Notes under the pieces: generated by a model
What the model was told of the DNA's origin: nothing
The model's database searches: none
What the model saw: only the letters and a program-made list of their open reading frames with translations
Position numbers and translations under genes: made by a program
Assembly (NCBI GenBank): GCA_004020315.1
Contig: SAQG01000038.1
Coordinates: forward strand, 1 to 64,000
DNA: 64,000 nt
DNA from: Mesorhizobium sp.
GTDB taxonomy: Bacteria; Pseudomonadota; Alphaproteobacteria; Rhizobiales; Rhizobiaceae
Reading direction: 5' to 3'
Part shown: positions 1-8,602 of the stretch, one piece after another
How positions within the stretch are numbered: position 1 is the first letter of the stretch
How the letters are laid out: each line of letters starts with the position of its first letter

Positions 1-1
1 A

Positions 2-1192
2 ATTGGTCTGCGATACGTCCAAGCGGCCCAGAGTCTTGGTTTCCATCCAATTACCCTGTCGGCTGATCCTGCTCGGTATGACTACCTTGCGGCGGAAAGT
101 GTCGAGACAATCCGTGTCGATACAGACAATCTCGATGCGCTGATTCACGAATGTTCGCGGCTACGTGCGACGTATGACATTGCTGGCATTACTGGCTTTG
201 CGGGCGACGACGAGTCGATCTACGCGACAGTTGGCAAGCTCTGCCTGCATTTCGATCTACCGGGACCGAACCCCGCATCGATTGAACAATGCTGCGACAA
301 ATTTACTCAACGTCAGCTCCTCGCGGAGGCCGGCATTCCAATACCTGCTTATCGCTTAGCAGCGAATGCAGCGGAGGTTGAAATCTCTGCCGCCGAGATC
401 GGCCTGCCGGTGATTCTGAAGCCAGTCATAGGCAGCGGCAGCATCGGTGTGCGATTATGCAGCACCGTCGATGAGTTAGCCGAACATACCACCTACCTAT
501 TGGGTGGGAAGCATATTTGGCGATCTTCACCGAGGATACTTGTTGAAGAATACGCGAATGGTCCAGACTACGGCGCTTACGCAATGGGAAATGAAATCGT
601 TGGGATAGAGGCTGCTGTATATGGCGGCCAGCCGCATTTCGTCTGTAGTGAAGGAACCTTCCCAGCCCCGCTCATTGATGACGAGTACAAACTTATGGCC
701 GATGTTTCGCTGAGTTGCTTGCGATCTCTCGGCCTTGGCTGGGGGCCAACCAGTATCCAATTCCGATGGACGACACGTGGTCCAGTCGTTATTGAAGTCA
801 ACCCGCGGCTTGGTGGCGGTCCTCAACCGGTTCATCTGGCTTACGGAGTCGACCTCGTCACCGAACACATCAAGCTTGTCATCGGTCGCGAATGTAACCT
901 GCGCAAAAGCCATTCACATATCGCGGCCTGGCGCTCATTGTTTCCTGATCGCGATGGCATCCTCGATTGGATCCATGGCGGCAGTCAGGCTGCTGCTGTA
1001 CCGGGTGTCGCCGAAGTCAAATTTTATGTTGAGCCCAAGACGCCGATCATCAGGAAGGGCGATTACCGAGACTCCATGGGGTACATTATCGCCGTTTCAT
1101 CCAACCGTTCTCGGACAAAGTCGATACTCCAGCAAGCCATCGACCTAATCGACTGGTCGATCACACCATTTCCGACTGAACAGGAACAATAA
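2..1192 (+). CDS. ATP-grasp carboxylate-amine ligase, 5' end outside window
   Basis: The reading frame is open from the second base of the window, so the N-terminus is missing; 396 residues are visible. The fold is ATP-grasp: a preATP-grasp-like N-terminal part, then a central ATP-binding block starting near LPVILKPVIGSGSIGV and a C-terminal metal-binding signature EVNPRLGGGP, where the Glu and Asn would hold Mg. This pattern is typical of the L-amino-acid ligase/biotin-carboxylase-like group, which activates a carboxylate as acyl-phosphate and couples it to an amine. The substrate cannot be read from sequence. The M24 hydrolase follows on the same strand after about 490 bp, so co-transcription is doubtful. 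An internal ATG at 410 lies inside the ATP-grasp core and is not the start. Confidence 0.8.
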   Translation: MGLRYVQAAQSLGFHPITLSADPARYDYLAAESVETIRVDTDNLDALIHECSRLRATYDIAGITGFAGDDESIYATVGKLCLHFDLPGPNPASIEQCCDKFTQRQLLAEAGIPIPAYRLAANAAEVEISAAEIGLPVILKPVIGSGSIGVRLCSTVDELAEHTTYLLGGKHIWRSSPRILVEEYANGPDYGAYAMGNEIVGIEAAVYGGQPHFVCSEGTFPAPLIDDEYKLMADVSLSCLRSLGLGWGPTSIQFRWTTRGPVVIEVNPRLGGGPQPVHLAYGVDLVTEHIKLVIGRECNLRKSHSHIAAWRSLFPDRDGILDWIHGGSQAAAVPGVAEVKFYVEPKTPIIRKGDYRDSMGYIIAVSSNRSRTKSILQQAIDLIDWSITPFPTEQEQ

Positions 1193-1685
1193 TCGGTTCC
1201 TCGTCTCTCCGCACCAGCGCAGATGTCCCAGCCAAAGAGTGATCGTTGCCGAACATTGGTGCGATTGAGAGCACGAAAGAGATGCGGAGCCATAGCTATA
1301 CTTTGCGATCCGTGGCGAATCGCGATCGGTTGATTTTTGCTGATCCACAGAAGCCTCGTGCTTTGCTGTCTGCGACACGATCGTGAGTGGCGACTGATTA
1401 CCTGCGCTCCAAAGGGGCTTTGCGCGAGCTAGGCTTCGCTTGATCAGGCGGCCGCCACCTCCTGAACAAGTCTCTCGGAGACATCTTGCAGCCAGATGAC
1501 GTCGATATGGAAACTGCATTTGACCATGGCCGCTGGGCGTTCAATCGTCTGACTTCTCTAGCCGCGAGTTGAACAACAAGCACAGGACGATCAAGCCTCA
1601 GCGACCGGATTGTGCTGGCCAGTCTTAGCGGAGGCTGTGTCATTGTTGCGCGAATGCAAACCTCAAAAATCAATGGAGTAGACTC
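1193..1685. other. Intergenic stretch, no gene recognised
   Basis: About 490 bp between the ATP-grasp gene and the M24 gene. Several short frames exist on the minus strand but none resembles a known family. The only functional element I can support is the ribosome-binding sequence GGAG about ten bases ahead of the ATG at 1686. Confidence 0.5.
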
Positions 1686-2855
1686 ATGACGATCCCAAAG
1701 GGTGTACAGGCATTTCCACGCACTGAATACCTGCGCCGGCTGTCCGCCGTGAAGGCTGAAATGGAGGGACGCGACGTGGACGTACTGCTCGTTTTGGACG
1801 CTTCCAATATCACTTATCTTTCAGGCTATACCACGCCGTCCGGATATGTTCCTCAGGCGCTTGTGATTGACGGGGTGGCTGAGGAGCCGACATTCATCCT
1901 TCGTCGTTGCGATGCGCCGGCGGCCATGTACGAATGTTTCATGGAACAGGATAAGATCATCGGCTACCCGGAAGCGCTCATTGGCAATCTAGCCAACGAC
2001 GGATACGATGCCGTCATCGACTTCCTGAATGAAGCTGGTCTCGCGAAACGGGGGCTGGGTATCGAGATGTCGAGCCTGCCTGCAGCGACATCGGAAAAGT
2101 TCAAGTCACGGCTGCCTGAGGCTCGCGTTGTAGACTGCACCAAGCTTGTCAGCTGGCTCCGCCTAGTCAAATCCGATCTCGAAATAGAAGTCATGCGGGA
2201 AGCCGCCGCCATTTCCGACGCCGCGATGAAGCGCGCCAGCGAAGTCATACGTGCCGGTGTAGCGGAAGCCGACGCGGCGGCAGAGATCGCGGCGGCGTTA
2301 ATCCGGGGAGCGAATGGCAAGCCGGGAACGGCGCTGAAGGCCTTCTATCTCTGCGCCTCGCCTCGGATAGGTACCTGTCACATTCCGTGGACGGGGGACG
2401 TGTTCCGCGACGGGTCCCAGATCAATCTCGAACTCGGCGGCACTCGCCATGGATATTCCGCGGGCCTCATGCGTACTTTCTCGATCGGCGCCCCGTCCGA
2501 ACGCCTGCGCCGCATTCATGAGGCCCAGGTCGAAGGCCTTGAGGCGGCACTCGCCGCAGTCCGGCCGGGATCAACGTGCAGCGAAGTGGCCAACGCGTTC
2601 TACAAGACGCTCCGCAAACACGGTTTCGAAAAGGAAACGCGCTGCGGCTACGCGCACGGCATTGGCTGGCTCGAACCGACTGCAAGCCTCCGGGATGGCG
2701 ACACGACTGAGCTGAAGCCGAACATGACCTTTCATTTGATGCTGGGCAACTGGATTGAGGACGACTTCGGTTACGTGATCAGCGAGACATTCCGGGTCGC
2801 CGGCACCGGCGCTGAGGTAATCACAAACACGCCGCGGAAGATCTTCGAAATCTGA
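1686..2855 (+). CDS. DoeA-like M24 (creatinase/aminopeptidase-fold) hydrolase
   Basis: 389 residues with the creatinase N-terminal domain (about 1-150) and the pita-bread M24 domain (about 160-389). The C-terminal block (CGYAHGIGW, then LKPNMTFHLM and DFGYVISET) is close to ectoine hydrolase DoeA/EutD. DoeA opens the ectoine ring and, like creatinase, does not use the aminopeptidase dimetal site. Consistent with that, most canonical M24 metal ligands are replaced: the first Asp is Glu in NLELGG, the second falls in GLMRT, and the Glu of the FTIEPG motif is Met. Function is therefore probably C-N hydrolysis of a cyclic or amide substrate rather than peptide cleavage. No DoeB or DoeX partner is adjacent, so ectoine as substrate is uncertain. 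The start has a GGAG ribosome site. Confidence 0.8.
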   Translation: MTIPKGVQAFPRTEYLRRLSAVKAEMEGRDVDVLLVLDASNITYLSGYTTPSGYVPQALVIDGVAEEPTFILRRCDAPAAMYECFMEQDKIIGYPEALIGNLANDGYDAVIDFLNEAGLAKRGLGIEMSSLPAATSEKFKSRLPEARVVDCTKLVSWLRLVKSDLEIEVMREAAAISDAAMKRASEVIRAGVAEADAAAEIAAALIRGANGKPGTALKAFYLCASPRIGTCHIPWTGDVFRDGSQINLELGGTRHGYSAGLMRTFSIGAPSERLRRIHEAQVEGLEAALAAVRPGSTCSEVANAFYKTLRKHGFEKETRCGYAHGIGWLEPTASLRDGDTTELKPNMTFHLMLGNWIEDDFGYVISETFRVAGTGAEVITNTPRKIFEI

Positions 2856-3237
2856 ACGGGCAATCGTGTCCGGTCGCCTATCTATTCGATCGTGTTGATG
2901 TCAGGCGCTTCTAAGTTGTCCGAATCGCCGGCGTTTTGATGTCCTCCGGAGGGTCTTGCTTCTCTCCGGATTGGCTCTTGGGATTAGAAGAATGGCGGAA
3001 AGATCTGTTCGGCGTCTGATTCAATGATGCGATCAGCACGTGGACCGTAGCGAACTCCCTCCGAAGGACTTCTGTCCGCCAGTTGGCGGATTTGAGGTGA
3101 CACTAGTTGCGATGGCTTCTGGAGCGATTGCGGTCAAGCTTGTTAGTGCTTCATTGTCCTATCCGATTGTTCGATCGGTTGCGACCATCTCCTCGTCCTG
3201 ACTTGGCTTCGGCTGTGCCGCGGGGGACTGGCCGGTC
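2856..3237. other. Intergenic stretch leading into IS debris
   Basis: No gene is recognisable. The stretch probably includes non-coding or badly decayed sequence from the IS110-type remnant that follows, but nothing translates convincingly. Confidence 0.4.
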
Positions 3238-3890
3238 GTGTTGGCCGGCAGGTCATCGCGTGCGCGACGTGGCTTTGATGGAGCTACGAGCCCGATGGCT
3301 GCGATCGCGGCTGGTCTCGCGGCGCACCGCGACGATTTCCAGATCCGTGCCTTCCTCATCGAACAGGGTATTGCCGTGCTGCCCGGCGCGAGAGCACTTC
3401 GCAACTCGCAGTTCGCGATCCTGGAGAACCGTGCCGACGAGATATCGCCGCGCATGAGCGATCCGATCGTTGGACTCTACGAGGACTGGCTGTGGCTCGA
3501 CGAGCTCATCGAAACGGTCAGCCAGGAGATCGAGGAGATCAGCCAGAACGAGGCGAACTGCCGTCGCCTGATGAGCGTGCCGGCGTCGCGCCGATGATCT
3601 CCTGGTCGCGGCGATCGGCACAGCGAAGCCTTCGATCGCTGTCGGGACTTTGGCGCATGGCTTGGCCTCGTGCCACGGCAATACAGTACCGGAGGGAAGC
3701 CGACTGTCCCCCGCATCTCAAAACCAGGAAGCCGCTTATCTGCGAATTCTGTTAATCCAGGCGGCCAGCTTCGGCGCATGGCTGCAGAATGCCGCGCCGC
3801 GGCTTCATCGCAGCAAGCTCGCCACGGCACTGGCTATCGCTGAAGCGTGCTGCGCAATGGCTGGACATTCGGCAGCACCGAAACGAGGTG
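3238..3890 (+). pseudogene. IS110-family transposase remnant, C-terminal two thirds
   Basis: From about 3330 the plus strand encodes a typical IS110 linker: EQGIAVLPGARALR, ILENRADEISPRMSD, LYEDWLWLDELIETVSQEIE and CRRLMSVP. The frame breaks after about 3590. The family's C-terminal block then reappears in another frame near 3700-3850 (YLRILLIQA, LHRSKLATALA), while the conserved GRDLAAWLGLVPRQ region between them is scrambled. The N-terminal DEDD half is not recognisable. It is a dead transposase fragment, part of a run of mobile-element debris from 3.2 to 4.4 kb. Confidence 0.75.
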
Positions 3891-4089
3891 ACGGCCATCT
3901 AAACCGCCACCCCCCAGTGCGCGAGAAGCATGGAGCGAATATGAACGCACCCGGAATCTGTTTGACCCAAATGGTTGCCTGGCAACCTATCCGCTAATGA
4001 GATTAACGGTGCGTGCGAATTCCCCATCAAGGCCATGACACGCGAGCCGACCAAAAGGGCCGGATACATATGAGCGACTTCCGCTATCC

Positions 4090-4381
4090 TCCACGCCTCA
4101 CTTGCGATCAGCAGCCGGTCCATACAATTGGGTCAGGTGGCCGCAAGCATGGTGTCTTGCCGTTTCCAGCGAAGTTCGGTGGCGTCCAGCCACGTGCGAG
4201 GCATGATCACCGCCAGTCTTCTGGCAAGCGCGACAATGGCTTTTTGCGTCCCTCGCCGATTGGCGACGTTCTTCGCCCCGGCCTTAAACCACGACCAATT
4301 TGCCAACGCGTCAGCGGGACTGGGCGGCCTCGAAGGCAACGTCCTCTTCATGCCTAGGCCCGCAGGGGGACATGCATTCAA
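4090..4381 (-). pseudogene. IS110-like transposase C-terminal remnant
   Basis: The minus strand carries a piece resembling the end of an IS110-type transposase: KNVANRRGTQKAIVALARRL followed by AVIMPRTWLDATELRW, where intact relatives usually read AVIMHRxWVDGTEFRW. Upstream on this strand the frame is lost. Its orientation is opposite to the fragment at 3.2-3.9 kb, so it derives from a different insertion. Assignment rests on one conserved block and is moderately secure. Confidence 0.5.
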
Positions 4382-4932
4382 CGCGCTCCCTTTCTCCCTG
4401 CTGAAATTACCCGGTCATGGCCGACTTCATTATCTCCGGAGGGACAACCCCGGTCGCCTACGAAACAAGATCGATCACGACCAAACAATTGCCCTAGCCA
4501 CCTGACGGCGATCATCGATGCTGTGATTTGCGACAATGACGCTGCTTCCCGGACCCTTTTTCGATCGCAGCCTGATTATGATCGATGTCGGAGGGAAATC
4601 CTAGCTTCCGCCGCCCCGTGACTAGTGCCATCGCCGAGGCCGCGGTCCACGCTGTCATGGATGATCTGGTCAGAGAGGGCCTCACGATCTGAATTCGGTG
4701 GGCCGGGCCGCCGCGCGAGGACGCAGACATCCAAGGGTCAGTTCCGTAACCGACTTGCCCCACGGCGACCTAGCATGTGCTGCCGGGACCGACCTCTGTG
4801 CTGAAAAGCGAGCCTCGGGTCCATCTCGTTACTAGATGTCGATGATACACAAAAGGCATTTGACGAAATCGTGCTGCGGAATGATGCTCGCTTAAATAAG
4901 GCACTAGGACAGAAAAAGCTGGGAACTAATAG
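4382..4932. other. Intergenic stretch, no gene recognised
   Basis: Probably the remainder of the decayed IS on the minus strand, then the untranslated leader of the M20 gene. No promoter motif is convincing, and there is only a weak purine-rich stretch ahead of the ATG at 4933. Confidence 0.4.
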
Positions 4933-6096
4933 ATGTACAGCGTCGACACTTTCCGACATCTCCAGGAAGAAGCCACGCAATGGCGCCGCTACCTGCACCA
5001 GAATCCGGAACTGGGATACGAGGTGCACAATACGGCGAAGTTCGTTGCTGAGAAGCTGGCCTCCTTCGGTATCAATCACATCGAGACGGGCATCGCCGAG
5101 ACCGGCGTGGTTGCCCTGATCCAGGGTGAGGGCGGGGAGGGGCCGACGATCGGACTGCGCGCCGATATGGATGCCCTGCCGATCCTGGAAGCGTCGAACA
5201 AGGCCTGGTCCTCGCGGATACCCGGCAAGATGCACGCGTGCGGCCATGACGGCCACACCGCGATGCTATTGGCGGCTGCAAAACACCTCGCCGCGACGCG
5301 CAACTTCAAAGGCTCAGCGGCTTTGATCTTCCAGCCCGCCGAGGAAGATGGACGAGGTGCTTTGAAGATGGTCCAGGAAGGAATCATGGAGCGCTTCAAC
5401 ATCTCCCAGGTCTACGGCCTGCACAACTCACCCGGCACTGACATTGGCCAGTTCGCCATCCGGGAGGGCGGTATGATGGCGGCGCTTGACGAGTTTGACA
5501 TCATCGTCAAGGGGAGGGGCGGGCATGCAGCTTCGCCCCACAGGACTGTCGACCCTGTGGTCACCGCCGCACAAATCATCGTTGCCCTCCAGACCGTGGT
5601 GTCCCGCAACACCGACCCCACTGACGCCCTCGTCGTTTCTGTCACGAAGTTCACGGCGAGCCAAGCCTACAACGTCATCGCGGACCAGGTCGAAATGGGT
5701 GGGACTGTCAGGAGTCTGACCTCCGCCGTGCGCGATCTGGCGCAGCGGCAGATCAGGTTATGCGCCGAGGGCGTGGCCCACGGGATGGGCGCGGAAATTG
5801 AGTTCAGGCATCGGCGGCTCGAACCCCTTACATTCAATCACACGGCCGGAACACATTTCGCGATCACCGCAGCCCGCGGCCTCGTGGGCCATGACGCCGT
5901 AAACGACAACGTCAAGCCTTCGATGGGATCCGAAGACTTTGCCTACATGCTGGAAGCGCGGCCGGGCGCGATCATCCTCTTGGGGAACGGCTCGACGCCG
6001 GGCTTGCACAATCCCGCTTACGATTTCGACGACGAGGCGATCCCGTATGGCGTGGGCTATTGGGTAACCCTCGTCGAGAAGATTCTGGCGGCCTGA
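4933..6096 (+). CDS. M20D-family amidohydrolase (N-acyl-amino-acid/hippurate hydrolase type)
   Basis: 387 residues, normal length for the M20D family of cytosolic metal amidohydrolases that remove acyl groups from amino acids. Visible signatures in order: GLRADMDALPI, the metal motif HACGHDGHTAMLL with Cys and His ligands, PAEEDGRGAL with the catalytic Glu, GGHAASPH with a His ligand, and a late GLHNPAYDFDD carrying the last His ligand. Family knowledge suggests hippurate, N-acetyl or other N-acyl amino acid substrates; the exact one is unknown. It stands just upstream of a polyamine-type ABC importer on the same strand, separated by about 190 bp, so the importer may bring in its substrate. 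Confidence 0.88.
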   Translation: MYSVDTFRHLQEEATQWRRYLHQNPELGYEVHNTAKFVAEKLASFGINHIETGIAETGVVALIQGEGGEGPTIGLRADMDALPILEASNKAWSSRIPGKMHACGHDGHTAMLLAAAKHLAATRNFKGSAALIFQPAEEDGRGALKMVQEGIMERFNISQVYGLHNSPGTDIGQFAIREGGMMAALDEFDIIVKGRGGHAASPHRTVDPVVTAAQIIVALQTVVSRNTDPTDALVVSVTKFTASQAYNVIADQVEMGGTVRSLTSAVRDLAQRQIRLCAEGVAHGMGAEIEFRHRRLEPLTFNHTAGTHFAITAARGLVGHDAVNDNVKPSMGSEDFAYMLEARPGAIILLGNGSTPGLHNPAYDFDDEAIPYGVGYWVTLVEKILAA

Positions 6097-6286
6097 CTTG
6101 TCGGGTTACGGCTCGTGAACCGGGCTGAACGGCGAGAGATGCTTCAGTTGACCGTGAAACGCGCAGGACAGGACCGCGTCGGCACCGCCACGTAGATCAC
6201 TTCGCGAAGTCTCGATTGCGGCCGTCCGCTGGGTCGGCGAAAATTGCATATTCAATTATGCTCAACATTAAAAAAGGGGAATGGCC

Positions 6287-7402
6287 ATGAGCTTCTCTAT
6301 TATCATTAACCGCAGGCGTTTCCTGCAGGCAGCATCAACCGCCTTGGCTGCCGGCGCACTTCCTTCCATTGCCAGTAACAAGGCATCGGCGCAGATTCCT
6401 GGCGAACTGCGCGTCCTTGTCTACGGTGGCGATACCGGAAAGGCGATGATTGAGGCCTATGTAAAACCATTTGAAGCCGAAACAGGCATTAAGATGACCC
6501 CGATTACCGATCAGGGCGACCGGGCATCGATCGAGATGATGGTTGCGCAGAATAACGTCACCGTCGATGTTGTCACCGCTAACCAGGGATCTTCGTTCGA
6601 GTTGTCCCAAAAGGGTCTTTTTGAGCCGATCGATTATTCTATTTACAGGAATGAAGACCTAGACGGGCTCGCCGACTTCGCAAAGCAGCCGTTTGGCGTA
6701 GCTAACGTAGTTTATGCGTTCGTCATGGTCTACAATACCGAAAAATTCCCAGCGGGTAAGCTGCGGCCGACCACATGGGCGGAATTCTGGGACGTGAACA
6801 GTTTCCCGGGTGTCCGCAGTCTTGTCAGCGGCCAATATGGTTCAGAAGGCCCTTGGGAGGAAGCCCTTCTCGCCGATGGCGTAAATCCAAAGGATATATA
6901 TCCTATGGACATAGATCGTGTTTTCAAAAGTTTGGACAGAATAAAGCCCGATATTCGCAAATGGTGGGGAACAGGGTCCGAAATCCAGCAGATGATGCAT
7001 GACAAGGCAGTAGATCTTGTAAATGCCTATGATGGTAGGGCCGGCACGTTGATCAAGCAGGGAGCACCGCTTGAAATTAATCGTAACCAGGCGAAAATAA
7101 CTTGGGACTACTGGCAGATTGTGAAGGGGTCTCCTAACGCGCACGCTGCGCAACAGTTTGTCGCATTTACCGCGCGCGCCGACCGTCAGGCAGCATTTTC
7201 ACAACTCATGCCGTTCGGCCCGAGCAACCTCAACGCGTTCAAGGTTCTACCGGAAGATATTGGGCGCTCGCTGGCCAGCCACCCCGACTACCTGAGGTCA
7301 AGTGTGCTAATCAACTCGAAATGGTACGCCGAGAAGGGATCGGACGGGCTCACGAACACCGAAAAGCTGGTCCAGCGCTGGAACGAGTGGATCCTGCTTT
7401 AA
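6287..7402 (+). CDS. Extracellular solute-binding protein, spermidine/putrescine (PotD) type
   Basis: About 371 residues. The N-terminus has a twin-arginine-like signal, NRRRFLQAAS, then a hydrophobic stretch and a probable cleavage after ASA near residue 35, so the protein is periplasmic and possibly Tat-exported. The mature part (LRVLVYGGDTGKAMIEAY and onward) is a type 2 periplasmic fold like PotD and iron/thiamine binders. An ATG also occurs at 6281, but AAGGGGA ends right at 6280, which gives correct spacing only for the ATG at 6287. It heads an importer operon with the ATPase and the fused permease downstream. A hairpin follows the gene. The ligand is unknown; the downstream enzymes suggest an oxidisable organic acid or amine. 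Confidence 0.85.
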   Translation: MSFSIIINRRRFLQAASTALAAGALPSIASNKASAQIPGELRVLVYGGDTGKAMIEAYVKPFEAETGIKMTPITDQGDRASIEMMVAQNNVTVDVVTANQGSSFELSQKGLFEPIDYSIYRNEDLDGLADFAKQPFGVANVVYAFVMVYNTEKFPAGKLRPTTWAEFWDVNSFPGVRSLVSGQYGSEGPWEEALLADGVNPKDIYPMDIDRVFKSLDRIKPDIRKWWGTGSEIQQMMHDKAVDLVNAYDGRAGTLIKQGAPLEINRNQAKITWDYWQIVKGSPNAHAAQQFVAFTARADRQAAFSQLMPFGPSNLNAFKVLPEDIGRSLASHPDYLRSSVLINSKWYAEKGSDGLTNTEKLVQRWNEWILL

Positions 7403-7433
7403 GCCCCTGTCGGCCTTTTGCGACGGCATTTAC

Positions 7434-7467
7434 CGATGACGTGCCGCACCGAACCAGCACGTCATCG
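7434..7467 (+). promoter_or_regulatory. Intercistronic hairpin between binding protein and ATPase genes
   Basis: Perfect inverted repeat: CGATGACGTGC at 7434-7444 and its reverse complement GCACGTCATCG at 7457-7467, with a 12-base loop. No T-tract follows, so it is not a classical terminator. In ABC operons such hairpins commonly protect the upstream message from 3' exonucleases, so the binding protein is made in excess over the membrane parts; that role here is inferred. Confidence 0.6.
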
Positions 7468-7487
7468 TTCGGCTTGGAGTGACGAAC

Positions 7488-8585
7488 ATGAATGCACCAG
7501 TCAGAACGCTGCATCCGCTAGCTAAGGATAGACCATTGGAGAAACTCGCTCTTTCCGAGCAAATCGAATTTCGGAACGTCACCAAATTATACAGTCAGGT
7601 CACCGCGGTCAGGAGCCTGTCGTTGACCGTTGGGCGCGGCGAGTTCCTCACGATCCTTGGTCCGAGCGGTTCTGGCAAGACGACGACACTCATGCTGCTG
7701 GCGGGGTTCGAGGCGCCTACCGAAGGTGATATCCGCATCGCTGGGAAGTCCGTCGCCTCGGTACCTTCCTATCGGCGCGATCAGGGCGTCGTCTTCCAAA
7801 GCTATGCGCTCTTCCCGCACCTCACCGTTCGCCGCAACCTTGAATTTCCGCTCGAGATGCGCGGCATCAGGTCGGCTGAGCGGGCCGCGAGAGCCGAACG
7901 CATCCTGTCACGTGTCCATTTGGACGGCTTGGGTGACCGCATGCCATCACAGCTCAGCGGTGGGCAGCAGCAGCGCGTGGCGCTCGCCCGGGCCCTCATA
8001 GCCGACCCTCCAATCTTGTTGCTAGACGAGCCGTTGGGAGCACTAGACCGTAACTTGCGTGAGCAAATGCAGGGTGAGATCAAGGGGCTTCACAAAGAGT
8101 TCGGAATCACTACGGTGTGTGTCACACACGACCAGGAGGAGGCGCTCACGCTTTCCGATCGGATCGTGGTGATGAACGCTGGACGAATTGAGCAAACTGA
8201 CACGCCTGAGGCGCTATATGACCGTCCTGTCTCCCGGTTTGTCGCGAATTTCCTTGGGGACGCCAACATCCTCGATGATCCGTCATTCGCTGTTGAGTCG
8301 GATACGCCGCAACCGGACGGCACCGTCGCGATGATCCGGCCGGAACGTATACGGATCTCCGCCCCTGGCGCCACGAAGAGTGCCGACGCCGATCAGCGCC
8401 AGCATGTCGCCGGCACCGTGACCGATATGATCTATGCCGGCCCGCTGCGAAGATACCATGTGGCTGTCGGCGATAACGACGTGGTCATACGCGAACACGT
8501 CGCCGCGGGGCGTCAGATTTTCCAGATCGGGGACACCATTCAGCTCGACTGGTTGAGATCGGACATCCGCTTCGTCACGACGTGA
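7488..8585 (+). CDS. ABC transporter ATP-binding protein, PotA type
   Basis: 365 residues with the complete ATPase: Walker A GPSGSGKTT, Q-loop in VVFQSYALFPHLT, signature LSGGQQQRVALARAL, Walker B ILLLDEPLGALD, and H-loop THDQEEAL. A C-terminal TOBE-like domain covers about residues 265-365. This is the energy subunit of a polyamine/iron-type importer with the neighbouring binding protein and fused permease. A GTG at 7479 is possible, but GGAG at 7475-7478 is correctly spaced for the ATG at 7488. The stop overlaps an alternative start of the permease gene, indicating translational coupling. Confidence 0.9.
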   Translation: MNAPVRTLHPLAKDRPLEKLALSEQIEFRNVTKLYSQVTAVRSLSLTVGRGEFLTILGPSGSGKTTTLMLLAGFEAPTEGDIRIAGKSVASVPSYRRDQGVVFQSYALFPHLTVRRNLEFPLEMRGIRSAERAARAERILSRVHLDGLGDRMPSQLSGGQQQRVALARALIADPPILLLDEPLGALDRNLREQMQGEIKGLHKEFGITTVCVTHDQEEALTLSDRIVVMNAGRIEQTDTPEALYDRPVSRFVANFLGDANILDDPSFAVESDTPQPDGTVAMIRPERIRISAPGATKSADADQRQHVAGTVTDMIYAGPLRRYHVAVGDNDVVIREHVAAGRQIFQIGDTIQLDWLRSDIRFVTT

Positions 8586-8602
8586 TCTCAGGGGACTCGC
8601 AG

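Noticed and set aside
1686..6096. Ectoine degradation cluster (DoeA plus an amidohydrolase)
   Set aside because: The M20D enzyme is not of the DoeB type, and no DoeC, DoeD or DoeX-like gene is adjacent to the M24 gene.
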